Position numbers and translations under genes: made by a program | In this document: in pieces, positions 43,836 through 55,858 of the stretch | Layout: each line of letters opens with the position of its first letter | Numbering within the stretch: the first letter of the stretch is position 1 | From: Nansenia antarctica | Lineage: Eukaryota > Chordata > Actinopteri > Argentiniformes > Microstomatidae | Length of the DNA: 64,000 bases | Direction of reading: 5' to 3' | NCBI GenBank assembly: GCA_963989245.1 | Contig: OZ022349.1 | Span: 24,254,429-24,318,428 of the forward strand | The notes under the pieces: model-generated | Seen by the model: only the letters and a program-made list of their open reading frames with translations | Told to the model about the DNA's origin: nothing | Database searches by the model: none

Positions 43836-44207
43836 CAGTTGAGGAACTGTAAAGAGGGGTTGTGGGGGGTGAGGTCTTTTATTTAGTATGAGTTGCAATG
43901 TTGGTGGTAGTCTCAGTATCAGAAAGAAAGAAAAACACAGAGGGAAATGATGCATCATTTTAATTGACTAATGAGAAGTGACATTGATTATGTGTGCCTG
44001 TGCTGCATGTCCTTACTTGGTCAACTCCATTTGACTCAAACTGAACATCAAAGTTATACGCACAGATCTCAAGTGACTATTGAGCCCAACGTGTATTTGA
44101 TAAATGTACAGAAAATTACATGAATATCGTAAACAGTAATATAATCAAATCAAGTGAGAGTAACTGACTAATTAATCATAAAGCAACCTTTGTCCAGTGT
44201 GGGCAAG

Positions 44208-44297
44208 ATGGACACACTTCCAGATTCTGCAGACAAAGAGCAGTGGGTTGGCTGGACTAGTCACCAGGAGGACTTCATCATTCTGAGGTCTGAAAGG
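44208..44297 (+). other. Candidate small coding exon
   Basis: ATG followed by 30 open codons (MDTLPDSADKEQW then VGWTSHQEDFIILRSE), ending at an AG|GTAACT donor. A tttgtccag acceptor-like sequence lies just before. Composition is protein-like, but no family or partner exon was recognised. Confidence 0.2.
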
Positions 44298-44537
44298 TAA
44301 CTTTTTCCTCTCACTCTTTTACAATCATGTGACGTTGTCCTCATCGTATTTCATTCACCTTATATTCATGTTTGGAAATGTTTATTAATGTTGCCTTGCT
44401 GCAGTTTGCACCAGTTTTCTGATATCCACAGGGTGGCAGTCACATCTTTGTTTTAAGAATGTAGAATCAGAATCAAGTACAAATTATGTGGCTTTGGTTC
44501 CTCAACATTGACATTGCAGCATTCAGATACAAAACAC

Positions 44538-44578
<41 letters not shown>

Positions 44579-44592
44579 TAATAATAATAATA
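44538..44592. repeat. (AAT)n microsatellite
   Basis: About 18 AAT units with one AAC. Confidence 0.95.
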
Positions 44593-45884
44593 GGGAATTT
44601 CCAGTGGCTACAGTGGAATAGTAAAGTGATTGTAATAAAACAGTGATTATTTTGTTATTTCGCAATTGAAATATATTTTTAAAAAGATAATTACATTGAA
44701 AACAATAGGGTTTATTATGTATATGAATATAATCATCATCATTATTTTTTTTCGCTTTCCTTTAGAGCACTTATTTATTGATCTCTTTATTTTGTTTTGT
44801 CATTTTAATATTTTTCTTTGATTTATTTTTACATTAACTGTAATCACGTTCTATGACCAAGGGAGACACTCCATAAGCCCCTCTGGGTTTCTTGCCTTCC
44901 TTGCATCTACTCTCTATGATGTATTATGGTTATTGTGTGTATGACATATTTTTTTTACTGTGTGCTAAATAAAATTAAAAAATCATGACCCATTATCTTC
45001 AGATTATATGGTTATATATGTTCAGTCCTTGAACATTCAATGTATTTCCAGAGTTTATTAGAATGTGTTGACCTCAACCCATGGTATACCTAAACACAGT
45101 ATTATGTATCCATAACGCATTTGTATGTTATCAAATCACCTCTACCAAAGCAAACAATAGTAATAAATGTATTCAGATATTTGTGTAAAATAACAGAAAA
45201 AAGAACTGGTCTCACCGTCCATTTGGATGCCTATGGCATTATTATTATTATGTATACACAGAGCTGTCTGATATGGGAATAATCAGCATGAGAGCCTGTC
45301 CTTTCACTGATATGGGAAGTCTGGTGGGTTTGGACGCCTGTTATTATGGCGAGCGGGAAAAGTTGAATTGACGGAATTCCGTCAGTGAGGAGAAGTGCCT
45401 CCTATGGCGAAAATGAGGGCGTTGCGAGAAACGCGGTAAGTTGTCGACAGAGTTGTGCCCATAATCTATGACATCAGAGAAAGAGACTCTGTGGCCTCTG
45501 GGGATGGGTTCAGGGCGCGGTGGTGGGGACGATGAAGGACGTTGAGTCAGGGGGAGGGGTACGGAGTTTGACGGGTCAGGCTGGAGTGCGTCGATGTTGC
45601 CAGGAGGGCATACGTCATGCTCAGATAGGGGTTCGGAAGGCGCGCAGAGCATCCTCACCTGTTCATGGACGATGAATCCACAATCCACAGGGCCAGAGGT
45701 AATATAATCAAAGCGCTGAGAGCTATGGAGAAAAACACTAGCACAGAGGCTTCTGGCCCTGACGGGGGAAGAGATATTGACGAACCAGGTAAATGCGACA
45801 CCGTGCTACTCAGGTGCCCAAAGTGGCATTAAAAAGCAGGAGGACCCACTTCAATGGTGGAAGTCCAACAATGGCTTTAAAGGT
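44593..45884. other. AT-rich intergenic, no firm gene
   Basis: 44860-44985 has a LINE-like 3' end (GGGTTTCTTGCCTTCCTTGC ... GTGCTAAATAAAATTAAAAA). A 114-residue Pro- and Arg-rich minus-strand ORF lies at 45688-45344 and a plus frame with HLFMDDESTIHRARGNIIKA at 45650-45780; neither matches a known family. Confidence 0.4.
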
Positions 45885-47180
45885 CTCGACACACTTGCTC
45901 GTAGACACCACCGTGGTGGGCTGCATCTCGGGGGGGGACGAGGCGGCGTACAGGGATGAGGTGGAGCAGCTGGGCAAGCTGTGCAAGGTTAACAACCTGC
46001 TGCTGAACCAGTCAAAGACCCAGGAAATCATCGTGGACTTCAGGAGGAAAAAATCTGAGGTCCAGCCCCTGCTCGTCGATGGAGGGAGCGTGGAGAGTCT
46101 CAACCCTCCGATTCCTGGGGGTGCACATACAGGATGACCTGTCCTGGAAGACCAACACAGCAGCCATCATCAAGAAGGCACAACAGCGGCTCTACTTCCT
46201 GAGAGTCCTCAGGAAATACCACCTCAAACAGGAGCTGCTTGTGACCTTCTACCGCTGCACAGTGGAGAGCATCCTCACCTACTGCATCTGCGTGTGGTTC
46301 TCCAGCTGCACAGCCGCAGAGAGGAAAGCGCGACAGAGAGTCGTGAGATCGGTCCAGAAGATCATCGGCGCCGCCCTCCCCTCTCTGGAAGAGCTGTATG
46401 AATGAATGGAATGAATGAATGAATGAATGGTCTTTATTGTCATTGCTATAGTACAGGTACCAAACAACGAAATTTGGGAGGGGTGGCTCCCCTGGTGCTA
46501 GGAAAGAAAAAAAAAGAAAAAAATAACAAGAAGGAAAAGGAGCTGGTTTACATAAATAAAGGCTATGTACACTATCCACTATACTATACTGTACAGATAA
46601 AACACTGTACAACACACGCTGCCTCAGGAAGGCCTCCAAGATCTCCAGAGACCCATCCCACCGTGGGAACGAACACTTTGTTCGGCTGCCCTCTGGCAGG
46701 CGGTTCAGGACCATGTCCGCAAGGACAAATAGACTGAAGCTCAGCTTCTACCCTAGGGCCATTCAGGCCCTGAACACAGCAAAGACCTAGGTTCTAGGCC
46801 CTGGACAATCTAGACAATTTGATGGCAGCTACTAGATTGTAATCAGTGTGTCAACTGTGAACATTTCAAACCTGCAAACTGCGACACTTTAAATGAATGT
46901 GCAATAATACTATGTGCAATATGACAACCCTCGGGTACATAAGGTTCAGAGATAGGAAATGTTAGGATATTTATAGCATAGCATAGAGTACAGCACAGTG
47001 TTTTATTTGTATAGTATAGTATAGTGGATAGTGTATATAGCCTTTATTTATGTAAACCAGCTCTTTTTCCCTTCTTGTTTTTAGTATTTTTTTGCTAGCA
47101 CCAGGGGAGCCCCCCCTCCCAAATTTCGTTGTATGGTACCTGTACTATATTAATGACAATAAAGACCATTCATTCATTCA
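45885..47180 (+). mobile_element. L2-type LINE, longer copy, interrupted (B)
   Basis: Reverse transcriptase C-terminal region: DTTVVGCISGGDEAAYRDEV, then LLLNQSKTQEIIVDFRRKKS. A frameshift follows near 46100, then TLRFLGVHIQDDLSWKTNT, then KAQQRLYFLRVLRKYHLKQE, then PSLEELY. A second L2 tail is inserted at 46399-46609, then the frame resumes and stops at 46790. 3' UTR and CATT tail to about 47180. Equivalent to A 1-616 from 46352 on. The upstream part has no counterpart in the window. Confidence 0.88.
46399..46609 (-). mobile_element. L2 3' tail inserted into an L2 ORF, B only
   Basis: Reverse-oriented L2 3' end with tail (ATGA)n at the left, then GGTCTTTATTGTCATTGCTA and GGGAGGGGTGGCTCCCCTGG, the complement of the host element's own 3' UTR at 47100-47170. 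Flanked by ctgta on both sides. Absent from A. Confidence 0.92.
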
Positions 47181-48548
47181 TACTCTCTATACATCCCATT
47201 ATTTACTCTCGTCTTATACTTGTTATGCTTCAGTTCCTTGACATTGCAGCAACAGGAAAAATGAAGTGGCTGTAGCTCTAAAGACAAATAAGGCAATAAG
47301 GCAGGATAAATAAAGTAGCAATAGTTGTCTTGAGACAAATAAGACAAGAGACAATGAGGAACACTAGTGTTAGAATCAGACGTTTCTTATCGTTCTTACA
47401 ACACCTGGATTCATGGCCATCAGACGCGTTCCCAGACAGTAACACAATGGGTCGTATGTTCTTAGGATACAATACTGATAATGTGCATATTAAAACAGGA
47501 ACACTGATGAGATGTGTAACATCATGACTAAGCAGCTGGTGCTAGAGAATGAACAAAAGGACCTTTGAAATATATATAGTGCATAATGTATATAATGTGT
47601 CACCTTGTGTCAAACTCACCACATTGTGTCATAATTGATTGATATTTCTTTGGATAAAGGCTTCTGCTAAATGCCAAAAATGTAAATGTAAATGTAGGCC
47701 TGCTTTGTTCTGCATCCATATATATATATATATATATATATGTTACGGTACATGTGGGAAAACTAGGGTTAGGGTTAGGTGCTAGGGTGCTACGGTTAGG
47801 GTTAGGGGTAGGGTTAGACATGCCAGCATGTACCAAGTGGACGTAGTACCTAACCCTAATTGTAGTTTTCCCACATGTACCGTATTCCCACATGTACTGC
47901 AACACTGTGGCATAAACAATGGAACAACCGTTTGATTGACATTTGGAAGAGTATTAATCATCGAGAACTGATGGTAAAGTTTTGTCTGAATGGCATTTGA
48001 TGGGAAGGTTTACATAATAAGCTTTATTTGTATAGCACTTTTCCTGCAAACGTTGCAGCTCAAAGTGCTTTAACAAAATAACTTAAGAATTACTACAAGA
48101 TCTAAACATGTACATACATATACAAATATATACACATATATAGATTCATCAACTAATATTAAAAGATACATAATAGTCATTTAAAGGCAATATTAAAGAG
48201 ATATAGTTTGTATCCCAGCAAGGCATCTCATAAAGTAGGCGAGTCACCTGTACGGGCGGACCTGTGCCCGGTCAAAAATTAATCTTGTAGTTAGAACGAG
48301 GACACGGGCGTCACCCCGCGTCGTTATTTTCCACTCATCAGTTTAAGGCATGACCTATCAATAGCCGAGCACACCACTATATTCCTGGGGAAGGTTGTTC
48401 TGGTCATGGTAATCACCGGGTCGCGTTAATTCAGAATAGTGAAGTCGGCTGTTTTATTATTTTTCCAACACGTTTACATTATAAATATCTAAATATGTCT
48501 TCATGTGTACTGTTTACCATCAAACATTATTTCGATTAGAATGTGTAC
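47181..48548. other. Intergenic (B), AT and telomere-like repeats
   Basis: Counterpart of A 617-3422 without the hAT. (AT)n at 47718-47741; telomere-like TTAGGG units at 47764-47816; the fish dispersed repeat at 48016-48083. No gene. Confidence 0.6.
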
Positions 48549-48915
48549 TTTGTTTGTAGTACTTTCAATGAATATGTTGCGCAAAGGCTCATGGGAATAA
48601 CACAACGTCACATCTGTGTCTTTTTTGTTGTGAAAAGCAATCGATACCAATTAATTAATTACTTTTGCCATTTAGCAGACGCTTTTAATCCAAAGCGATT
48701 TACAATTACGAATTACAGGGACATTCCCCCTGGAGTAACTGAGGGCTAAGTGCCTTACTCAAGGGCACACTAGTAGTGGTGTGGTTTCAGGCGGGATTTG
48801 AACTCACAACCTTCCGATCACAAGTCCAACTCACTATCCACTACTAGACCACCACTACCCACATGTACACATACCAGAGCTCTAAATTCTAAAGAGTAGT
48901 TAATAATATGATAGA
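48549..48915. other. B-only segment containing a SINE
   Basis: About 367 bp absent from A, with a SINE in the middle (48645-48860) and about 50-100 bp of non-SINE sequence on each side, so the difference is more than a simple SINE insertion. A deletion in A would explain it. Confidence 0.8.
48645..48860 (-). mobile_element. tRNA-derived SINE (B)
   Basis: Same family as the SINE at 33655-33874: tRNA-like head with A- and B-box-like sequences on the minus strand and the ATTTAGCAGACGCTTTT body on the plus strand. Confidence 0.85.
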
Positions 48916-49246
48916 TAAGAGATTATAGATCATATATTATAGATAATAAGATGAGCAATGAATTATTTTGATCTGAGGTGATTGGTGAAGAGATAACAGC
49001 AGTTTCTCTTCCTCTATGTGTCTCTTTAGGTCCCTCTCCTCAAGATTACCGTATTTTTAAAAATGTTTTATTATTATGTAAAAATGGACAATCGTTTAAT
49101 GTCGGACAATCGTTTTGGTCCTATTTCATTAATCATTTGGAGTTTTATTAATAACCTGATATAACTGTGATAAAATGGGAGCAACAGTAGAGGGAGCCCT
49201 TGGTCTTCTGTAGTGCCTCCTGCCTAAACAAGCCTTGACTCAGTCA
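48916..49246. other. Intergenic (B), nothing recognised
   Basis: Matches A 3428-3757. Confidence 0.5.
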
Positions 49247-49690
49247 TTCGCTTAGGGTTATGGTCCAGCAGCTGTAAGTGAGTAAGGGGTTACTTACCTT
49301 CTTGTGATTTTATTCTTTTTCTAAATGTGTTTTTTTTCCCTTTCCTAACACCAGGGGAGCCACCCCTCCTAAATTTCGTTGTTTGGTACCTGTACTGTAG
49401 CAATGACAAATAAAGTCCATTCCATTCCATTCCATTCCATTCCATTCCAATAAGGCTTAGGGTTATGGTCCAGCAGCTGTAAGTGAGTAAGGGGTTAGGG
49501 TTAAGGCGTAGGGTTATGGTCCAGCAGCTGTAAGTAAGTAAGGGGTTAGGTTTAAGGCTTAGAGTTATGGTCCAGCAGTTGTAAGTGAGTAAGGGGTTAG
49601 GGTTAAGGCTTAGGGTTATGGTCCAACAGCTGTAAGTGAGTAAGGGGTTAGGGTTAAGGCTTAGGGTTATGGTCCAGCAGCAGTAAGTGA
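49247..49690. repeat. 51-bp minisatellite with TTAGGG core (B, 6 units)
   Basis: atggtcca recurs at 49260, then at 49465, 49516, 49567, 49618 and 49669 (51 bp apart). A LINE tail (49292-49449) splits the first unit from the rest. Confidence 0.9.
49292..49449 (+). mobile_element. L2 3' tail with (CCATT)n, B only
   Basis: ACACCAGGGGAGCCACCCCT, then AATTTCGTTGTTTGGTACCT, then GCAATGACAAATAAAGTCC and a CCATT tandem tail. No coding part. Absent from A. Confidence 0.9.
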
Positions 49691-50295
49691 GTAGGGGACA
49701 AGGATCGGAGTGAATACGCACTCCAAATACAGTATGGCTAACCCACATATAAATATATGCACAGTGCATATAAGCCTGGAATAACAACAAGTCAAACTTG
49801 GCCTTAGTGGGAGTGAATTGACTGAGTAAAGTATTTGTTATTATTTGATTTCAGTGAATCACACTGCTGCGAGGCGTAGCCCCGAATCAGGAATATATGG
49901 TGTGAAAGTACTGGGCAGGGGGGTGTGGGGGGAAGGGAGTGCTGAGGGATATGATTGACACAGTAAAGCCAATGGCAATGTGCCATCCGTTTTCAACACT
50001 CTTTCTATTGACTTCTAGCTGACTTGACTTAATGAAGACCACGTTTGACGCGATGGTCCACCAGACATTTTGCGCATCTGGGCGGCAGTGTGACCTGGGA
50101 ACCAGACTACAGGAAAGCCAAGCCTATCAACTGGCTCATCTGTGTCCCACATCACACTGCCCCACTCTCTCCCTCTCTGTGAAGCTCTAAGCATCTTGCC
50201 ACCATCAAGGGTCAGTGTGTGCCCACTGGTGGAGAAGTCTGTTTCTAGTAGTAGAACGTTCCGTTTGCCAAGTCGCGTAGGAAAAAAAACGTTTC
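49691..50295. other. Intergenic (B), nothing recognised
   Basis: Matches A 3948-4550. Confidence 0.5.
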
Positions 50296-50850
50296 TTGTT
50301 GTTCTTGGATGAGTTGGATCTCAGGTACAGTGCCAGACAGGTCCGCGGCTTTCGTGTAATTCCGCCTCGTTGTTTTAACAAACTAGTCAAAACACATCTC
50401 TTCTCCCTGACCTTTGACCTGAGGTGGCTCACCTGCCTTCCCGACACTGCACTCTTTGCACTTTTATTTGTACTGCACCTTGCTTTTAGTGTATTTTATC
50501 TATTTTATCTGTTTTCTTTCATCTGTATTTTATCTCTTTTATCTTGTTTTTCTAATTTATAATAATAATAATTTTGCCATTTAGCAGACGCTTTTATCCA
50601 AAGCGACTTACAATTACGAATTACAGGGACATTCCCCCTGGAGTAACTGAGGGCTAAGTGCCTTACCCAAGGGCACACTAGTAGTGGTGTGGCTTCAGGC
50701 GGGATTTGAACTCACAACCTTCCGATCACAAGTCCAACTCACTATCCACTAGACCACCACTACCCCTCTTTCTCTTTTATCTGTTAAGCACTTTGGGCGG
50801 CTGTTGTCGTTGTACATTTTGTGCTATATAAATAAACGTTACTTACTACT
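50296..50850 (+). mobile_element. LINE 3' end, split by a SINE (B)
   Basis: Same LINE remnant as A 4551-5700 (CFNKLVKTHLFSLTFDL), with the TGCTATATAAATAAACGTTA end intact at 50821-50840. Confidence 0.75.
50554..50765 (-). mobile_element. tRNA-derived SINE, B only
   Basis: Third copy of the SINE family; the empty site is seen in A at about 4812. AAT-type tail at its left side. Confidence 0.88.
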
Positions 50851-51848
50851 TACCTACTTAACAATTACAAGACTTCTTCTATTAAATAATCACTGCCACC
50901 TGTGCCATATGCCATTTTACATTATAAGAAAGAGATTGCAGTGTAATAACAATTGCCTCTTCAGCAGTAGGGTTAAATGGATTTTCTTTTTTATTATTGG
51001 GTTGCACTTGCTTGCTTTCCTCAAAGAATAGCGTAACACTTCACTGGAAGGTGTTTTAAACATGAAGGGTCTCTGATCCTCCTGCATCATCTTATAATGT
51101 TCACATGTGGACCGACCTGCCAGACACAACAATAACACACCCTACCTTGGTGTTGAGACTACACTGTAACTTTAACCCTGTCTGTCTTTTAATCCAGGAC
51201 TAAACCCTGTAATTAGAGATGTCCATGTGTCAGAACACTCTTAACCAGACAGTGGGGGTCAAGCTGCCTTGTCTTGGTGACAGGTCTGTCTCCCTGCTAC
51301 ACAGTGTTGTCTCATTGGCTGTGATGAGTCTTCCACTTCTGCTGTGATAATAATAATAATAATAATAATAAAAATAATAATAAAAATAAGAATTTATTAC
51401 ATTTATTAATCGCTTTTCATTATACAAGAATAATCTCAAACGGTGTAAAATAAACTATAGAAAATGGGTGTGGCCACAGAGGAGAGTGGGTGTGGCCATA
51501 GAGAAAAGTGGGTGTGGCCATATAGGAGTGTGGGTGTGGCCATACAGAAGAGTGGGCGTGGGCACACACAGGCTGGCTAGTGGAGCGTCGCCAGGGAACC
51601 TTAAACAGACCACATGTGGCTGGAACAACTTAAATATTTAGCTGAGCTGGTTGAAAAGCCTGACAATTAATCTTTACAAATGAGAGTGTGTGTCTGTGTG
51701 GTCAAACAAACTGATGTCAGGCCCTAATGAATCAGGAGAGAGAAAGAGAGAGAAAGCTGTGGGAGGGTGTGTGTGTGAAAGAGAATAAATGTAGTCATCA
51801 GAGGGTTTGTCAAACCAAGAGAGAACTTTATTTTTTTTATCTACCTAA
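50851..51848. other. Intergenic (B) with simple repeats
   Basis: Matches A 5690-6936 in part. (AAT)n near 51345-51385, 27-bp tandem repeat at 51463-51560, short GT run at 51766. No gene. Confidence 0.5.
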
Positions 51849-52285
51849 ACAGGTATCCTGCTTGACTAAAACTCTTCCCACACTGGGAGCACTGGTGTGG
51901 TTTCTCTCCTGTGTGTATTCTTTGATGATTCTTCAAGGTTCCTGCATGAATGAAACTCTTCCCACACTAGGAGCACTGGTATGGTTTCTCTCCTGTGTGT
52001 ATTCTCTGATGAATCTTCAGTTCTCCTCCTTGACTGAAATTATTTCCACACTGGGAGCAGTGGTATGGTTTCTCTCCTGTGTGTATTCTCTGATGAATCT
52101 TCAGGTTTCCTTCTTGACTGAAACTCTTCCCACACTGGGAGCACTGGTACGGTTTCTCTCCTGTGTGTATTCTCTGGTGAATCTTCAGTTCTCCTCCTCG
52201 ACTGAAACTCTTCCCACACTTGGAGCAGTGGTATGGTTTCTCTCCTGTATGTATTCTCTGGTGTATCTTTAGGTGTTCTGCTCGA
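51849..52285 (-). pseudogene. Out-of-frame relic zinc fingers of gene B
   Basis: Beyond the frameshift, further fingers persist in a shifted register: helices SRAEHLKI, SRGGELKI, SQEGNLKI and SQGGELKI. They are followed by the same YQCS-TAG stop as in A (TAG at 51970-51968) and about one and a half more fingers. The 14-bp deletion shows as a 154-bp instead of 168-bp spacing between linkers at 52232 and 52386. Confidence 0.82.
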
Positions 52286-53193
52286 CTAAAACTCTTCGCA
52301 CACTCGGGGCTCTCCGGTGTGCATTCTCTGATGCTTCTTCAGGGTTCCTGCATCAATGAAACTCTTCCCACACTCGGAGCAGTGGTATGGTTTCTCTCCT
52401 GTATGTATTCTCTGATGAATCTTCAGGTTTCCTTCTTGACTGAAACTCTTCCCACACTCGGAGCAGTGGTATGGTTTCTCTCCTGTATGTATTCTCTGAT
52501 GAATCTTCAGGTATCCTCCTTGACTGAAACTCTTCCCACACTCGGAGCAGTGGTATGGTTTCTCTCCTGTGTGTATTCTCTGGTGACTCTTCAGATCTCC
52601 TCCTTGACTGAAACTCTTCGCACACTCGGGGCACTGGTACGGTTTCTCTCCGGTGTGTATTCTCTGATGCTTCTTCAGGGTTCCTGCATCAATGAAACTT
52701 TTCCCACACTCGGAGCACTGGTAGGGTTTCTCTCCTGTGTGTATTCTCTGATGAATCTTCAGGTCTCCTCCTTGACTGAAACTCTTCCCACACTGGGAGC
52801 ACTGGTACGGTTTCTCTCCGGTGTGCATTCTCTGATGCTTCTTCAGGGTTCCTGCATCAATGAAACTCTTCCCACACTGGGAGCACTGGTATGGTTTCTC
52901 TCCTGTGTGTATTCTCTGATGAATCTTTAGGTTTCCTGCTTCACTAAAACTCTTCCCACACTGGGAGCACTGGTATGGTTTCTCTCCTGTGTGTATTCTC
53001 TGATGCTTCTTCAGGTCTCCTGCTTTACTAAAACTATTTCCACACAGTGGGCAACGGTAGGTCTTCTCTCCTGTGTAAGTCTGTGGGTGTGTTTTATGGT
53101 GATTCTTCCGCCTTGAGCTCCTGTGTTGTTTATGGTTTCCTGATGTGGTGGAGCTGGGCTCGCTGTCTGGACCTGGGTTGGAGCTCTGCTGGT
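52286..53193 (-). CDS. C2H2 zinc-finger gene B, coding exon 3 (finger array)
   Basis: Acceptor CTTACAG before 53193, phase 1, as in gene A. Nine fingers from about residue 365. Helices in order: SKAGDLKK, SEAGNLKI, IDAGTLKK, SQGGDLKI, IDAGTLKK, SQGGDLKS, SQGGYLKI, SQEGNLKI, IDAGTLKK. Finger 6 has CPEC-A-KSF. A 14-bp deletion in the tenth linker region shifts the frame, so the protein ends RMHTGEPRVCEEF then stop at 52286 (619 aa in total). It binds DNA by family inference. The array differs from gene A at most helix positions although the flanking exons are nearly the same. Confidence 0.85.
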
Positions 53194-53845
53194 CTGTAAG
53201 AATAGGAACATATACAGGGTTACATAGGCAAGTTTAACTTTGATATATACGTTTAGGCAAGGCAAGTTTATTTGTATAGCACATTTGTTACAACATGGGC
53301 AATTCAAAGTGCTTTACCTACAGCATTAAAAAAAATACAGCAAGAGGAGGATAGTAAGAAGAAAAAAAAGAGAGAGAGAAATTAAATAGATAAACATTTA
53401 ACAAGATAATAAACAATGAATAAAAAGATATAGATAAAAGTGTTCTCTATCTAAGTATGTCTCTCAGAGAGATAAACCTCTGCAAGTATCGTGCCCTGAT
53501 ACAGGATTAAGGTCGCAGATTATCACGGGTAGTGGCTGCATGTATGATGCAGAAGAAGTTGATTATCATTATTAAAAAACAATAGTCATGAATATGCAAA
53601 TATTCTGGGTGCGTGGAACACTATTTCCATACACCCATTCACCCATGTGTCGCATTCGATTGGAACAACCCACCGTTTGCATCCCACCCCTGCTAGAATC
53701 CCCTGGCCCTGGTAACCACCCTGGTAAACACAGGGATGTGTGTATTTTTATGTTAGCCCCCCGGGAAGTGAAGCATGCCCGTCCTGCCTGCCTATACTAT
53801 CTACATACCTATACTATCTACATGCCTATACTATCTCCATGCCTA
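53194..53845. other. Intron of zinc-finger gene B, dispersed repeat
   Basis: Matches A 8094-8748, including the fish dispersed repeat at 53255-53312. Confidence 0.6.
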
Positions 53846-54942
53846 TAGGGCTGCAACTAACGATTATTTTGATTAATCGGATACAAAAAAAAGCGGGAAA
53901 AAAAGATTTATTTTGCAAATTTTATTTTATGTTTTCTAAATCAGCCAGGCCTATACATATACATGTGCAAAAAGCTTGGTAGGCTACCACTAGCTAGCCT
54001 TTAGCTTATCACCTCTGCTCTACCACTGACGTTAGCCAGCTAGCTAAATACACTTGTCATGCAATATTGAATTCATGAATGCGAGCAAACACTCACTGGC
54101 TATCGCATTACATTACAGTCATTTAGCTGACGCTTCGCCAGAACTCACACTAACGCATTTGCATGGAGAGCAGGAGACCATGGAAGGGCTGAGCCCAGCA
54201 GGACTTATAAAACAAAACAATAGGAAGTTAGCTGTAACCCTCCTCTATAGAAACATAGTTACTGCTGTGGTTCTCAACACAGCTACGCAGACTACAGCTG
54301 GACGAGCAGCGTAGTGACAGTCAGCTAGCGGCAGCAGCGAGCTAACCCTGCTAGCTAACTCACTAGCATGTCCTGACAGCAGACAGCAGACAGCTTCACT
54401 TTCAAGGCTTTTGAGTAGCATGATTTAAATGTAGCCGCCACGCCGGTGTGCGAATTTGCGAAACCTAGGATGGTATGGGGAATACCACTACCTGATTGGT
54501 TGGCGAAAAACATGTTTATTGACTGGGCAACACAGTGTAAATACAGAGTTCAAGTTTAAAGTTTAAAGTTAAACTTCACCAAACAATCTGGCAACCCTAT
54601 GGTTTCTGGTCGGAAGTATTGAACGCATTTCACATTTACGATTGCCGGCCACGTCCATTTTCCGAGCAGGTTGTCGGGAGAGTTGATTGCACAATTGAAG
54701 AGAATTGACTCTTAACACACCTCACACCACAGGATTCTGTTATAGGAAAATGTTAAGATCAATCTGATAACCGGGCGTTTTCTGTCGTTTTCAGACATCC
54801 GAAAATCGAAAAGATTTTATTTTTTTTCACCGAACAGTAACAAAAATTATCGTTAGACTAATCAATAAATTAGTCGTTAGACTAATCGAAAAAATAATCG
54901 CTAGATTAATCGTTAGAAAAATTGTCGTTTGGGACAGCCCTA
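53846..54942. mobile_element. hAT-like non-autonomous element in intron 2 (B)
   Basis: Counterpart of A 8749-10244 with the same ends (TAGGGCTGCAACTAACG ... GGGACAGCCCTA) but with about 300 bp missing internally near 53975. Confidence 0.7.
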
Positions 54943-55858
54943 CCAATCAGCACCTTTCATTAACGTACCCAAGGAAGTTTAAAGAACGCACTCCCAGTGT
55001 TGCCAACTTCCAGAGCCCCTTGGCGACTTAATTAGTCAAAAGCGACCAGCGACAAATCTAACTTCCTTTTCTGGTCATTTGGGGAATTACTGTAAACTAA
55101 AGCATCTAACATATCCCGTATTCCACTGTTCACATTACAACCGAGCTCAGGAGAGACGAGTAGGGATACAGTCTATGGCGAGAGAGGGTTGCCGTCTCCT
55201 CTCTCCCTCAACACTCACTCCCGCGGCCAGTCTGATATCAGCCACGGGGAGCGTACTGTTGTTCCCCGGGTCCTCGTGGGGGGTTCAGGCAAAGTTCGGG
55301 AAATAACGGACGTTTGTCATGTGTTTATACAGCATGGATGTTATGTGCCTAATGCCTTTGATGCGCACACTTGCTACTTGCCGCTTTCATAATTTTATTT
55401 AGCCTATATAGCACAAGTCACGCATTGCATGTAACCTCAAGTGCTGAACAGTATTAAGTAAACCACAATGTATTTGCTAAAGCTTAGGGGCGACCGTACC
55501 TTTTGCAGCCATAGACTGTCACTGCCTGTTAATAACAAGGTAGGCAAATGACAGTATCCCGTCTAAAGTTTTTCACCAGCCACGGTGAGAAGGCTAGCAT
55601 ACGTTACCTAGTGACTGACTGACAAGGCTGACTTGACAGTAACGTTACCCGTGCAGGCTGAACAATAGCGCGAGACAAGTTCTGTGAGGATATTCGCACG
55701 CGGATATTCGCATGTGAGGAAACACAATTATATTACAGTAACAGTCGCTAACTTGACTGCAAAAGTAATGTAGCCTAGGCTGAAAAATAGCGCCAGACAT
55801 TTGTTAAACACAGTTTATTCATAACATACGATTATGACGATTATTTAAATAATTAAAA
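54943..55858. other. Intron of zinc-finger gene B
   Basis: Matches A 10245-10775 and 11494-11866. It provides the empty site for the A LINE at 10776-11493. At 55858 it joins directly to the BED-finger hAT through a deletion. Confidence 0.6.

Noticed and set aside
45344..45688. 114-residue minus-strand Pro/Arg-rich ORF
   Set aside because: No recognisable domain, no splice context or conservation evidence; left as intergenic.
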